Of a DNA stretch of 46,611 nt, positions 25,553 through 34,694 are shown piece after piece (position 1 is the first letter of the stretch; every line of letters starts with the position of its first letter). The notes under the pieces are model-generated. The model was not told the origin of the DNA, searched no databases, and worked only from the letters and a program-made list of their open reading frames with translations. Source of the DNA: Flavihumibacter solisilvae (GTDB lineage Bacteria; Bacteroidota; Bacteroidia; Chitinophagales; Chitinophagaceae). A program made the translations under genes and the position numbers. Where the stretch lies: NCBI RefSeq assembly GCF_000814475.1, contig NZ_JSVC01000014.1:1-46611 (forward strand), written 5' to 3'.

Positions 25553-26926
25553 ATGAAAACCATCATTGAACCATTTAAAATAAAATCGGTCGAGCCGATT
25601 AGTTTCAACACAAAAGAAGAACGATTCGAAATTCTTGAAAAGGCGGACTATAATCCTTTCCAGGTTAAGGCTGGAGATGTACTGATTGACCTGCTAACTG
25701 ACAGTGGTACCAGCGCCATGAGCAGCAACCAGTGGGCAGGTGTCATGATGGGCGATGAATCGTATGCCGGGAGCGCCGGTTTCTTTCATTTCGAAAAAAC
25801 TGTAAAAGACATTACGGGTTTTCCTATTGTGATCCCCACTCACCAGGGCAGGGCTGCCGAAAAAATTCTATTCTCTATTCTGGGTGGAAAGGGAAAATGG
25901 TTTATCAGCAATACTTTGTTTGATACGACAAGGGCAAACATTGAATTTTCCGGCGCGGAAGGAATTGACCTGCTGTGTGAGGAAGGCAAACACCCATCCG
26001 TTCCTTCAGCCTTTAAAGGGAATATGGATATCGAAGCGCTGAAAAGAGTGATTGGAGAAAAGGGAGCGGAAAACATCCCGATGGTCATCATGACGGTGAC
26101 CAATAATTCTGGCGGTGGTCAGCCCGTGAGTATGCAAAATATTAAAGAGGCCAGTGCTGTTTGCAAAGAACACAGGATTCCTTTCTTTATTGATGCCTGT
26201 CGATTTGCCGAGAACAGCTATTTCATCAAATTGAGGGAAGAGGGATATGCCGACCGTTCTGTTCCTGAAATTGCCGCTGAGCTTTTCTCTTATGCGGATG
26301 GGTGTACCATGAGCGCCAAGAAGGATGCTTTTGCCAATATCGGCGGTTTCCTGGCCATGAAAGATCCTGAATTGGCAGCGAAATGCAGAAATCTATTGAT
26401 CATTACCGAAGGGTTTACCACGTACGGCGGGTTGGCAGGACGAGACCTTGAAGCCATTGCCATCGGTCTAAAGGAGGTGATGGATGAACATTACCTGCAA
26501 TACCGCATCCGCAGTGTTGAATACCTCACCAATAAATTAATCGCCGCAGGCATACCGGTAATGCAACCGGCAGGCGGGCATGCCGTGTACATTGATGCAA
26601 AGGCTTTCCTGCCACATATCCCGGTTGACCAGTACCCCGGACAGGCTTTGGTTTGCGCCCTGTATATTGAAGGAGGGATAAGGAGCGTGGAAATAGGATC
26701 ACTCATGTTTGGCAAATACGATGCGAACCACCAACTCAAACCGGCACAAATGGAGCTGATACGATTAGCTATTCCCCGGCGGGTCTATACGCAAAGCCAT
26801 ATAGACTATGTAGCCGAAATAGTCATCAACGTGTTTGAATCAAAAGATTCATTGAGAGGATTGACAATAACAGAGGAAACGGCCCTGCTAAGACATTTTA
26901 CTGCCAAATTAAAACCTGTTCAATAA
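25553..26926 (+). CDS. tnaA: tryptophanase
   Basis: A 457-residue PLP enzyme of the beta-eliminating lyase family, which splits L-tryptophan into indole, pyruvate and ammonia. The PLP Lys is in SAKKD (Lys257). Three positions that separate tryptophanase from tyrosine phenol-lyase point to tryptophanase: Asp124 in FDTT where tyrosine phenol-lyase has Thr124, Ile380 where it has the tyrosine-binding Arg381, and His448 in LRHFTAKL where it has Phe448. No leader peptide or permease gene (tnaC, tnaB) is adjacent. Its stop is seven bases from that of the last nor-cluster gene, which converges on it. Confidence 0.88.
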   Translation: MKTIIEPFKIKSVEPISFNTKEERFEILEKADYNPFQVKAGDVLIDLLTDSGTSAMSSNQWAGVMMGDESYAGSAGFFHFEKTVKDITGFPIVIPTHQGRAAEKILFSILGGKGKWFISNTLFDTTRANIEFSGAEGIDLLCEEGKHPSVPSAFKGNMDIEALKRVIGEKGAENIPMVIMTVTNNSGGGQPVSMQNIKEASAVCKEHRIPFFIDACRFAENSYFIKLREEGYADRSVPEIAAELFSYADGCTMSAKKDAFANIGGFLAMKDPELAAKCRNLLIITEGFTTYGGLAGRDLEAIAIGLKEVMDEHYLQYRIRSVEYLTNKLIAAGIPVMQPAGGHAVYIDAKAFLPHIPVDQYPGQALVCALYIEGGIRSVEIGSLMFGKYDANHQLKPAQMELIRLAIPRRVYTQSHIDYVAEIVINVFESKDSLRGLTITEETALLRHFTAKLKPVQ

Positions 26927-26933
26927 AACCCCC

Positions 26934-27164
26934 TTACAGTATTACCAGTATTGCTGCTGAAACGAATGTTACTACTATTATCATAGATACTTTCCAGAAC
27001 GAGTGAGCTTTTTTAAGCTCCATAAACTGGAAAGCTACCAGCAAAAATTTCATTGCGGAAATTAACAGGATTAAAATGGCCGCATATCGCGGGCCGATTA
27101 AAAATGCGGTGATGATAGTAAGTAACATCAGCACGATCCAGGTAATGCTGTTTTTGTTTTTCAT
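26934..27164 (-). CDS. small subunit IV-like membrane protein of the NO reductase cluster
   Basis: A 76-residue protein of mostly hydrophobic segments, about three by eye (residues 8-20, 24-48 and 56-75), resembling prokaryotic cytochrome c oxidase subunit IV or NorF-type proteins. The fingerprint is IGPRYAAILILLISAMKFLLVAFQFMELKKA. It lies 39 bases after the NorE-like gene and is the last gene of the denitrification unit. It probably assists assembly of, or associates with, NorB. Its stop is seven bases from that of tnaA. Confidence 0.72.
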   Translation of the reverse strand: MKNKNSITWIVLMLLTIITAFLIGPRYAAILILLISAMKFLLVAFQFMELKKAHSFWKVSMIIVVTFVSAAILVIL

Positions 27165-27203
27165 TGTTCTCCAGTTTTAATTCAATTATTAGTGCTGGTC
27201 ATA

Positions 27204-27791
27204 CTATAACACCAGGTACAGCGCCGGAAACAGGAGCAGCCAGATTAGGTCACACATGTGCCAGAAGGCGGCGCCGGCCTCCATATGCTCCATATCGATA
27301 ACAGCATCTTTCTTTCTAAGACGCAGCCAGGATACAGCCAGCATCACCAGTCCAACTGCCACATGTACACCATGAAAAGCGGTCAGCATCCAATAAAAGG
27401 TGTAAAACAAATTGGTGTTGATGCTGATCCCTGCATTTAGCTTTTGACTATACTCCACTCCCTTTAAGACCATGAAAAGCAGTCCACCCAACATTGTGAG
27501 TTGCAAATAAAAAGAAGCTTTCGCCCTATTATTTCGCCTGAGCTCATTTATGGTGCTGGCCATAAAATAGCCGCTCGTGAGCAATAGTGCTGTATTGATG
27601 GCGCCGAATGTTTTGTTCAGGCTTAACCGGGAAGTATGAAATAATGCGGGATCCTCTTTGCTACAATAGATCAGCGCGATGATGCCCATGCCAAAAGTAG
27701 CCAGCTCCAAAAAGATAAGCATCCAGACAAGGATTCCGCCGGGCGGGTACCAGAAATTATTAAGGTCAGGATTGGTGTTTAATTCTTTCAT
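27204..27791 (-). CDS. norE: NorE-like heme-copper oxidase subunit III
   Basis: A 195-residue inner-membrane protein of the cytochrome c oxidase subunit III family, here most likely NorE because of its position. It shows GGILVWMLIFLELATFGM, a central long helix, FYWMLTAFHGVHVAVGL and a final WHMCDLIWLLLFPALYL helix. NorE supports NO reductase activity or assembly in denitrifiers. Its start overlaps the end of norD by 26 bases, so the two are translationally coupled. Confidence 0.85.
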   Translation of the reverse strand: MKELNTNPDLNNFWYPPGGILVWMLIFLELATFGMGIIALIYCSKEDPALFHTSRLSLNKTFGAINTALLLTSGYFMASTINELRRNNRAKASFYLQLTMLGGLLFMVLKGVEYSQKLNAGISINTNLFYTFYWMLTAFHGVHVAVGLVMLAVSWLRLRKKDAVIDMEHMEAGAAFWHMCDLIWLLLFPALYLVL

Positions 27792-29532
27792 AAAGTTTTA
27801 CAAGTGACTGCAATAAGTCGTTAAGGTTACTGAGGATCTGGTAATGATTTTGACCGAACATTTGCGGCAGGTAATAGCGGGCCTGCGCTTCTATAGCCAA
27901 TGCATACGATTGAATTTGCCGCTGGTTCAGTTCACGGAGGGCCTGCTTTACGTCCTGGATGCCATAGCGGCCTTCGTACCTGTCATAGTCATTAGGTTTG
28001 CCATCCGAGATCAATATCACCCATTTGTTTTTGCTGTTTCGTTGATCAAGCAAGGCCCCGGAATGCCGCAGTGCGGCGCCAATGCGGGTATAGCCATTGG
28101 GTTCAGCTGCCCCTATTCTGTATCGGGCTTTCTGCCAGTTTTCCTCAAAATCTTTCATCATAAGGTAGCTGCAATGGTTGCGGGTTTTGGAATAAAAACC
28201 GGCGATCGCAAAGTCAATATTGAATTCATTTAAGATTTCCCCAAACAACAGGGAAGCCTGTTTCTCTACATCAATCACCCGGTTTCCATCGGCATAACCA
28301 TCACTTGACAGGCTGATGTCGAGCAATAGGAGTATGGAAAGATCCTTTTCTTTTTTTCTTTTGGAGAGATAGATATTTTCAGAAGGACTATGCCCGGAAT
28401 GTATATCAGCAAATAGGTCGGTTATGGCATCGGCGTCTATTTCCTCCCCCTGCCTCAGCCTCCGCTGCTGTTGCAGCTTATTGTTTACATTGGTGAGCAT
28501 CTTTCGCAAACCCGTCAGTAAAGAGGAATTTTTGGAAATCGTTTGCTTGTAATACCCTGCATCTTCCTTTAGTTGCCGGGCGGGATAGACCTTACAAAAC
28601 TTTTCTTTGTACGTCCTTTTGGCATAGTTCCATTCATCATAACAAACAGACTGACCGGTGCCGCTGGCATCCGCACTTTCGGCGATGGTAGTGTTTTCGG
28701 TAAAGTCGGCCTGGTAAACGGAATGGGCAGTATCGTCCACCCTTACAGTAAATTTCATGTTCAACTCATCCAGGGCATCGGCTTGTTTCTCCAGTTCATC
28801 TTCCCCGTCAAAGTCACGCCATACACCACTGAATTCATCAGCCGTATCCACTTTTTCGAAATTGTGGGTCAACACATAATCTTCCTGCTGTTTCTTATCC
28901 ACCTGTATGCTGGTGATTGCTTCTACGGCTTTGGCTTTCAGAACTGTAGTAATTTTATTTTCATTAGCAGTCTTTGTTTTGTCGGAAAAATGACGAAGTA
29001 ATTCGTCAGCATTGTTTTCTGTACCGTCGCGCATCCATTTTCCATAGAGCCAACTATAGTCAACCGGTGATTTCTCCGTCTGGCATTGTTGAAGCTGTGC
29101 TATAAAATCATCATGCAGTTGCTTTGTAACAGGATATTCCTCAAAAAGATTTTCCAATACCTGCGCCGAAGTTTCCTTCGCTCTTCGTTGCGATGTAATA
29201 TCCGGTTGTTCATCAGCGGCATACCAGTTGAAATGCAGTTTTCTTTGCACCGACAGGTACAGGATCCTGAAAAAGTAAAAAGATAAGTTTTGCTGATAGG
29301 ACGGGAAGAGAGAGAAGGCTGGCGGCAGAAAAAAGTTGTTCTGCTTATAGCCACCTTCTCTTTCGGCCGGGTATAATTCTATAGCGCTTCCGGTAACGGC
29401 CCTTGCCAGGATGGTAAGTCGTGGCTTTATATCCGCCAGCGAAACCATTCTCGAGATAATTTCATCGGGAATGGTTTTCCGCTTTTTGAAATAGTTGGCG
29501 ATTTTGCCGTAAAGGAATTCATCTAATGCCAT
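27766..29532 (-). CDS. norD: NorD, VWA-domain protein of the NO reductase activation system
   Basis: A 588-residue NorD/CbbO-type protein with a C-terminal von Willebrand A domain. The metal-ion site DISLSS (around residue 405), a later ILISDGKPND and the NGYTRIGAALRHSGALL segment match NorD. The N-terminal 350 residues are charged, mostly helical, and contain a run of acidic residues. NorD works with the AAA+ protein NorQ to insert the active-site iron of NorB; that role is family knowledge. It starts 15 bases after norQ. Confidence 0.92.
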   Translation of the reverse strand: MALDEFLYGKIANYFKKRKTIPDEIISRMVSLADIKPRLTILARAVTGSAIELYPAEREGGYKQNNFFLPPAFSLFPSYQQNLSFYFFRILYLSVQRKLHFNWYAADEQPDITSQRRAKETSAQVLENLFEEYPVTKQLHDDFIAQLQQCQTEKSPVDYSWLYGKWMRDGTENNADELLRHFSDKTKTANENKITTVLKAKAVEAITSIQVDKKQQEDYVLTHNFEKVDTADEFSGVWRDFDGEDELEKQADALDELNMKFTVRVDDTAHSVYQADFTENTTIAESADASGTGQSVCYDEWNYAKRTYKEKFCKVYPARQLKEDAGYYKQTISKNSSLLTGLRKMLTNVNNKLQQQRRLRQGEEIDADAITDLFADIHSGHSPSENIYLSKRKKEKDLSILLLLDISLSSDGYADGNRVIDVEKQASLLFGEILNEFNIDFAIAGFYSKTRNHCSYLMMKDFEENWQKARYRIGAAEPNGYTRIGAALRHSGALLDQRNSKNKWVILISDGKPNDYDRYEGRYGIQDVKQALRELNQRQIQSYALAIEAQARYYLPQMFGQNHYQILSNLNDLLQSLVKLYERIKHQS

Positions 29533-29547
29533 GTTCGTTCATTTCAC

Positions 29548-30327
29548 TTAAATCAAGAGGTCGCTTAAATCATTCAATGCCGCCAAAACCTCGGGGTCGT
29601 CGGTGAGTGGTTCATTCACGGCTACCCTTACGGAAAGCCTTTTGGGCAAGCCTGAATGAATGAGCTTACCGGCATCTACCAATAATCGCGTCGATACTGT
29701 TTCTGTCAATCCCAGTTCGGTAAGGTTCCTGATCTTGCCGCCAATGGCCACTAATTTTTTTGCCACCGATCCTTCCAGTTTAGTTTCATTCACCAGTATT
29801 TCTGTTTCATGATCTGCTTCCGGATAGTTGAAGGTTAAAGCGACAAAACGCTGCCGGGTGGATGGCTTCAATTCTTTAAATCCCCGCTGATATCCCGGGT
29901 TAAAAGAGGCCACAAGCATAAAATCCTCGTGCGCCTTAAACGTTTTTCCAAGTTTATCAACGAATAGTTCTCTGCGATGGTCGGTTAAGGAATGAATGGC
30001 CACAATAACATCAGGCCGGGCTTCGGCTATTTCATCCAGGTAAATAATAAAACCTTCTTTAACGGCAGTGGTCAGCGGACCGTCGAGCCAGGTGGTTTCT
30101 GCGCCTTTGAGAATAAAGCGCCCAACCAGGTCGGTGGAAGATGTTTCTTCATGGCAGCTGATGGTCAATAATTTCTTATTTAACTTATATGCCATGTATT
30201 CAACAAACCTCGACTTACCCGTACCGGTTGGGCCTTTCAATAATATGGGAATCTTATTCCTGCAGGCATGTTCAAACACTTCTTCTTCTTTGCCCGTGCT
30301 ATGATAATAGGGCGCCGTTGTGCTCAT
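29548..30327 (-). CDS. norQ: NorQ/CbbQ-type AAA+ ATPase
   Basis: A 259-residue MoxR/CbbQ-class AAA+ ATPase. Walker A is GPTGTGKS (32-39), Walker B is FIIYLDEIAEA, and the VASFNPGYQRGFKELKPSTRQRF segment carries sensor 1 and the arginine finger in the CbbQ/NorQ pattern. It forms a hexameric chaperone with NorD for NO reductase maturation. It lies 25 bases after norB and 15 before norD. Confidence 0.93.
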   Translation of the reverse strand: MSTTAPYYHSTGKEEEVFEHACRNKIPILLKGPTGTGKSRFVEYMAYKLNKKLLTISCHEETSSTDLVGRFILKGAETTWLDGPLTTAVKEGFIIYLDEIAEARPDVIVAIHSLTDHRRELFVDKLGKTFKAHEDFMLVASFNPGYQRGFKELKPSTRQRFVALTFNYPEADHETEILVNETKLEGSVAKKLVAIGGKIRNLTELGLTETVSTRLLVDAGKLIHSGLPKRLSVRVAVNEPLTDDPEVLAALNDLSDLLI

Positions 30328-30352
30328 GTGTTAATTTTTAGAAAATGGATTA

Positions 30353-31720
30353 TCAGATAACCGGGCTTATCACGTTAGCTTTCATTGGCGAAGGCGCCAG
30401 CGCTTCTTCGGTAGGGCGGCCGTATTTAATGAATTCATAAATGAACAGCGCAATTCCGCTGGTAAACATAGTAGCGCAAAGCACCAGGATTAAAAAGTGT
30501 ACCTGTATTTCCGTTTGTACCTCGCCAAATTCAATACCCACTTTTCTTTCCAGGTATACCTGCGCCACACCGGCAACACCAAAGGCCGTAGTCATTCCCA
30601 GCATACCGATATTGGATAACCAGAATGCTAACTGGCCTGTAGTGCTGTCAAAGAATTTGCGGCCGGTAAGATTGGGCATTGTATAACTAATGATGGAGAA
30701 AACAATCATACCATATGCGCCCCAAAAAGCAAGGTGCCCGTGCATGGCAGTTACCAGTGTTCCGTGCGTGTACATATTAACCTGCGGCAATGTATGTGCA
30801 AGTCCCAGCAGACCAGCGCCAACGAAAGAAACAATCGATGTGCCCAGTGTCCAGTTCAAGGCCATTTTATTGGGATGCTTTTTCTCACCTTTTCTATACA
30901 TAGCCACAGCGAACAAGGCCATCGCTAAAAATGCAAGTGGCTCCAGGGCAGAGAAGATACCTCCGACAATCAACCAGATTTTTCCTACGCCTATATAATA
31001 GTAATGGTGGCCTGTGCCCAATATGCCTGAGATGAATGTAAGTCCTACGATTACATACAGCCATTTCTCAATTACTTCCCTGTCCACACCGGTGATTTTG
31101 ATTAACAGGAAGGCCAGTATGCCACCCATAATCAATTCCCAAACTCCTTCTACCCAAAGGTGCACTACCCACCAGCGGAAGAACGAATCCATGGTCTGGT
31201 TATCGAACCATATCATACCAGGCAGATAGAGCAGCGCCGCAAACACCAGGCCCATGGTCAGTACCAATGCCGTGGTTGTACGTTTTTTTCCTTTATAGAG
31301 CGTCGCCAGGATAATACCCAGGAAAGTCAATACATTCAACACTACCAGCCAGTCCAGCGGCCTTGGGATCTCCAGGAACTTCCGTCCTTCCCAATAATTA
31401 AAATGATAACCCACTATAGCGGTTACCCCCACCGCCGCCAATGATATCAATTGGATATAAGCAAGTTTTACGCTGACCAGTTCATTTTCCGATTCTTCAG
31501 GAATGATATAATAAGCAGCCCCCATAAAACCGGATAGCAGCCAGACGACAAGCAGGTTGGTATGTACTGCTCTTGCGGTGTTGAAAGGGATGATGCTGTG
31601 CAGACCGTCATAGCCCATGTGGGCGAAGCCCATGATAAAGCCATAGATGATCTGCAGAGAAAGCAGCAGCATGGACAGTGCGAAAAACCAATACGCTACT
31701 CTTTGTGATTTATATTTCAT
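30353..31720 (-). CDS. norB: nitric oxide reductase large subunit
   Basis: A 455-residue, 12-helix inner-membrane protein of the heme-copper oxidase superfamily, cNOR type, which reduces NO to N2O. Visible ligands are His53 in ARAVHTNLLVVW, His187 in VVHLWVEGVWE (non-heme iron FeB site, with the Glu of cNOR), His238-His239 in GTGHHYYYIG (FeB) and His327/His329 in MHGHLAFWG (hemes b3 and b). The length fits cNOR and lacks the N-terminal quinol-oxidising extension of qNOR, agreeing with a separate norC. It lies 25 bases after norC. Confidence 0.95.
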   Translation of the reverse strand: MKYKSQRVAYWFFALSMLLLSLQIIYGFIMGFAHMGYDGLHSIIPFNTARAVHTNLLVVWLLSGFMGAAYYIIPEESENELVSVKLAYIQLISLAAVGVTAIVGYHFNYWEGRKFLEIPRPLDWLVVLNVLTFLGIILATLYKGKKRTTTALVLTMGLVFAALLYLPGMIWFDNQTMDSFFRWWVVHLWVEGVWELIMGGILAFLLIKITGVDREVIEKWLYVIVGLTFISGILGTGHHYYYIGVGKIWLIVGGIFSALEPLAFLAMALFAVAMYRKGEKKHPNKMALNWTLGTSIVSFVGAGLLGLAHTLPQVNMYTHGTLVTAMHGHLAFWGAYGMIVFSIISYTMPNLTGRKFFDSTTGQLAFWLSNIGMLGMTTAFGVAGVAQVYLERKVGIEFGEVQTEIQVHFLILVLCATMFTSGIALFIYEFIKYGRPTEEALAPSPMKANVISPVI

Positions 31721-31745
31721 AAATGTTGTTTAGTATTTGGCAGGA

Positions 31746-32171
31746 TTATTTTTTCAGATCAGGTTTTGCGGGGAATCCATTCAGGTCAGTTTCACCAATC
31801 CATTTGAAAAATGCGGTCAGGTTGGCGGCATCTTCTTTGGAAAAACCATAAGCCACCATTTGCCTTCCCCGTGGCTGCCAGGGAATTTTGCTCGTTAAGA
31901 CAGCGTTGATAAAACCTTCGCCTCTCCGGTCATATACTTTGGTAAGCTCAGGGGCGTAATAAGCCCCCTCGCCCATAATGGTATGGCAGCCCATGCAATT
32001 GTTTTTCTCCCAGAGCACCTTACCCTTAATCACCTGCTGGCTAAGGTTTTCTTCATGTGTTCGTTTCGGCACTTCATGACTTAATGAAGTCCACGATAAT
32101 GCCAGGAATATGGCGAAGGTGACCACCGTGCCACCCAGGAAAAATATTTTTGCCTGTGATTTTGATAACAT
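31746..32171 (-). CDS. norC: nitric oxide reductase cytochrome c subunit
   Basis: A 141-residue protein with one N-terminal transmembrane anchor (about 9-28) and a single heme c domain in the periplasm. The heme motif is CMGCH (59-63), followed by TIMGEGAYYAPELTKVY, a strong NorC fingerprint. The distal ligand is probably the Met in GRQMVAYGFS. It hands electrons to NorB. It starts 12 bases after the SCO gene. Confidence 0.93.
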   Translation of the reverse strand: MLSKSQAKIFFLGGTVVTFAIFLALSWTSLSHEVPKRTHEENLSQQVIKGKVLWEKNNCMGCHTIMGEGAYYAPELTKVYDRRGEGFINAVLTSKIPWQPRGRQMVAYGFSKEDAANLTAFFKWIGETDLNGFPAKPDLKK

Positions 32172-32183
32172 AGATTTTGGTTT

Positions 32184-32807
32184 TTATTTTCTGATTGCAT
32201 CTTTTATTTCGCTGATGGTTTGCGTATGATTGGCAAACAGTCCTTCCTGCTGAAACCGGAACACACCGTTTTTATCCAAAACGGAAACCATGTTGCTATG
32301 GGAAAAATTCCCACTGGCCGATTTTTCATATTGCACATTCAGCAATACCGATAAGGATCTTACAGCTTCATCACTGCCATGTAATAAGGTCCAGTTCTCA
32401 CCCAGTCCCATTTCGCCGGCGAATTGTTTCAGTCGTGCCGGGTGGTCCCTTTCGCTGTCAAAACTTACCAGCAGGAAGTTTACTTTATCCGCCTGTCCTT
32501 GTAATGAGTCAGCGATACCTTTTATGTCGCTGGTCAGTCGTGAACAGGCATAGGTGCAATTGGTGAAGATCATTCCCACTACGGTTGGTTTTCCTTTGAG
32601 CATCGCCAGGTTGAAGGGCTTGCCATCCTGTGTTTGAAAAGTGTCGGCGAGTTGAAAAATACTTTCTGCAGCGGGTTTGCTTTTGATTTCCGTTGTGGCA
32701 TTTACTGATTTTTTCAACGGGTCAAGCCCGCTTGTTTCTACCGCGTATGGCCTGCAGCCAGCCAGCATCAGCATGGCAAAAAGGGTTATGATAATATGGC
32801 TGTTCAT
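32184..32807 (-). CDS. SCO1/SenC-type copper chaperone lipoprotein
   Basis: A 207-residue lipoprotein starting at the ATG at 32807, with signal LMLAGC and lipidated Cys18. The longer ORF to 32846 would hide the signal and overlap the next gene. The thioredoxin-like domain holds the SCO copper site: FTNCTYAC (Cys84 and Cys88) and a His in NFSHSNMVSVLD. It should deliver copper or act as a thiol reductase in the periplasm. Its place two genes downstream of nirK suggests that NirK, rather than an oxidase, is its client. Confidence 0.9.
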   Translation of the reverse strand: MNSHIIITLFAMLMLAGCRPYAVETSGLDPLKKSVNATTEIKSKPAAESIFQLADTFQTQDGKPFNLAMLKGKPTVVGMIFTNCTYACSRLTSDIKGIADSLQGQADKVNFLLVSFDSERDHPARLKQFAGEMGLGENWTLLHGSDEAVRSLSVLLNVQYEKSASGNFSHSNMVSVLDKNGVFRFQQEGLFANHTQTISEIKDAIRK

Positions 32808-32824
32808 TGCTTTGTATTTAAATG

Positions 32825-33610
32825 TCAGGGGATGTCTTTGGCACATCTGAACCCAAGATTGGGAATGCAGTAATTGCCCTTCAGGCTACCTCGATAACTG
32901 AACCGGAGAAATCCCGCATAGTCGTTTTTGTCTTTCACCTTAACCGAGCCGGCGGCGCAAAAGGCTTTTGCTTCATCTTCTGTGCTTCCCCGCGAATCGG
33001 CTTTGCTGGTAAAGCTGTTGAAGTTGAATGTCCACTCCCAAACCAATCCATGCATATCGTACAATCCATACTGGTTTTGGTAAGTGGTTTTTACATTCGG
33101 CAATACCGGCGGATTGGGTTTCTTATACCAGCCCAAAATATATTCGGTCAGCGATGTGTATTTAATATTCCGTGGCTTCCCATTTCCGGCCAGTTCCCAT
33201 TCGGCAATTGTTGGCAACCGTTTGTTCTTCCATTTGCAATAAGCCTGCGCCGCGAACCAGGAAACATTCACTACCGGTGAGTGGTAAATGTTCGCATTTA
33301 TTTTACCGATGGATAAATCACTTTCCCAATGTTTCAGGTAATTGCTGTCGGCGAAAAGCCTGTTCACCTTTGATCTTCTCCAGGCTGGATTGGCTTTTAC
33401 AAATTCCAGGAACTCCGCATTGGTTACGGCGCATTCATCCATTTTAAAAGCAGCTACCATTAACGGCCTGCTGTCATTTGTTTCAAAGAATGGCTTATAG
33501 ATTCCGGCAGCTACAGTGACCATTTTCTTATCTGCAATAACTGCTTTCTCCTGGGCCTGTGCAAGCCCGGAGAAAACAGTTAACAACAGTATGGTCAGGA
33601 AATATTTCAT
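32825..33610 (-). CDS. FGE/SUMF1-domain protein of the nirK cluster, catalytic Cys missing
   Basis: A 261-residue exported protein (signal to about LAQAQ) with a formylglycine-generating-enzyme (FGE-sulfatase) domain. The domain is marked by MDECAVTNAEFLEFVKANP, VVNVSWFAAQAYCKW, RLPTIAEWELAGNG, LYDMHGLVWEWTFNF and the C-terminal NLGFRCAKD. The two active-site Cys of true FGE, which precede the NxGFR segment as a CxxxxC pair, are not there; only a single Cys (GNYCIP) is seen. So it probably does not make formylglycine and more likely has a binding or maturation role for NirK. No sulfatase gene is nearby. It starts 21 bases after nirK. Confidence 0.85.
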   Translation of the reverse strand: MKYFLTILLLTVFSGLAQAQEKAVIADKKMVTVAAGIYKPFFETNDSRPLMVAAFKMDECAVTNAEFLEFVKANPAWRRSKVNRLFADSNYLKHWESDLSIGKINANIYHSPVVNVSWFAAQAYCKWKNKRLPTIAEWELAGNGKPRNIKYTSLTEYILGWYKKPNPPVLPNVKTTYQNQYGLYDMHGLVWEWTFNFNSFTSKADSRGSTEDEAKAFCAAGSVKVKDKNDYAGFLRFSYRGSLKGNYCIPNLGFRCAKDIP

Positions 33611-33631
33611 GAATCAGTACACTGCGTTTTT

Positions 33632-34672
33632 CTATTTCTGCGTTTTTATTTTATTGAATACTTCAGGGTTTTCATCGCCTGATACTTTTATCTGTGCCAA
33701 TGCGCCTTTGTGGAAAGTGCGGTATAGTGCATGGTCAACAATATTCAGCATGCCCGGTACCTGCAGTTTCATTTCAACTATTGATGACCCACCTGCCGGC
33801 ACTACAGTGGTTTGCACATTTTCATTGATCAAATCGCCACCTTCCACATATACTTTATCAAACACTTCACCAATCACATGAAAGGAAGATGTAAGGTTGG
33901 GACCGCCATTGCCGACAAACAACCGGACGTTTTCACCCGTTTTCGCCTGCATGGCATTGGCTCCTGTATTGGCCCGCACCCGGCCGTTGAACAAAACATA
34001 ATCGGGGTTTTCCTGGATGGCTTTATCCTGGTCGAACTCCTGCAGGCCAGGGGCCTCGTATTTCCCTTTGGTATAAAAATCTCCCTGCATTACATAGAAT
34101 TCTTTATCCACTTTGGACATTCCTTCTTTGGGTTCCACCATGATCAGGCCGTACATCCCATTGGCGATATGCATACCCACGGGACCGGTAGCGCAATGGT
34201 AAACGTAGAGGCCGGGATTCAATGCCTTGAACTGAAACCTGGCAGACTGACCCGGAGCAACCAAAGTAGCTTCGGCCCCACCACCTGGACCATTTACAGC
34301 ATGCAGGTCAATGTTGTGTGGCAGTTTACTGTCGGGCAGGTTTTTCAGCGTGAAGTCAACCAGGTCACCTTCCCTGACGCGGATAAACTTACCTGGTACG
34401 CTGCCGCCGAAAGTCCAGAATGTATATTCTGTGCTGTCCGCAATTTTCATAACCTTCTCTACCACGTCCAGGTTTACAATCACTTTGGTGGCGTGTTTAC
34501 GGGTAATGGGTGGCGGTACATTGGGTGCGTCAGTGAGCACGGCGGTTTCTTCGCCTTTTATTTCATCGATAGCTACTGATGAAGTGGATGTTGTGGCGGA
34601 GCTGTCGCAGCCGGCCACCAGCGAGGCAAGCAGGGCCAGCGCTAAGACGGATTTAATAACAGTCAGTTTCAT
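33632..34672 (-). CDS. nirK: copper-containing nitrite reductase
   Basis: A 346-residue lipoprotein (LVAGC, Cys22) with two cupredoxin domains, reducing nitrite to NO in the periplasm. By position, type 1 copper ligands are His119, Cys160, His168 and Met173; type 2 ligands are His124, His159 and His314; the catalytic pair is Asp122 in HNIDLH and His265 in SSFHVIGE. The [18 protein letters not shown] segment places it with the AniA-like clade. Lipidation fits membrane anchoring near NorC. It lies 22 bases after the porin gene and 21 before the FGE-like gene. Confidence 0.95.
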   Translation of the reverse strand: MKLTVIKSVLALALLASLVAGCDSSATTSTSSVAIDEIKGEETAVLTDAPNVPPPITRKHATKVIVNLDVVEKVMKIADSTEYTFWTFGGSVPGKFIRVREGDLVDFTLKNLPDSKLPHNIDLHAVNGPGGGAEATLVAPGQSARFQFKALNPGLYVYHCATGPVGMHIANGMYGLIMVEPKEGMSKVDKEFYVMQGDFYTKGKYEAPGLQEFDQDKAIQENPDYVLFNGRVRANTGANAMQAKTGENVRLFVGNGGPNLTSSFHVIGEVFDKVYVEGGDLINENVQTTVVPAGGSSIVEMKLQVPGMLNIVDHALYRTFHKGALAQIKVSGDENPEVFNKIKTQK

Positions 34673-34694
34673 ATTGACATGTTTTTATGAATAT

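Noticed and set aside
28573-29001. 142-codon plus-strand ORF opposite norD
   Set aside because: It is antisense to a convincing norD frame and shows no family features.
33812-34579. 255-codon plus-strand ORF opposite nirK
   Set aside because: It is antisense to nirK, whose copper ligands are all present; the His/Phe-rich translation is a shadow.
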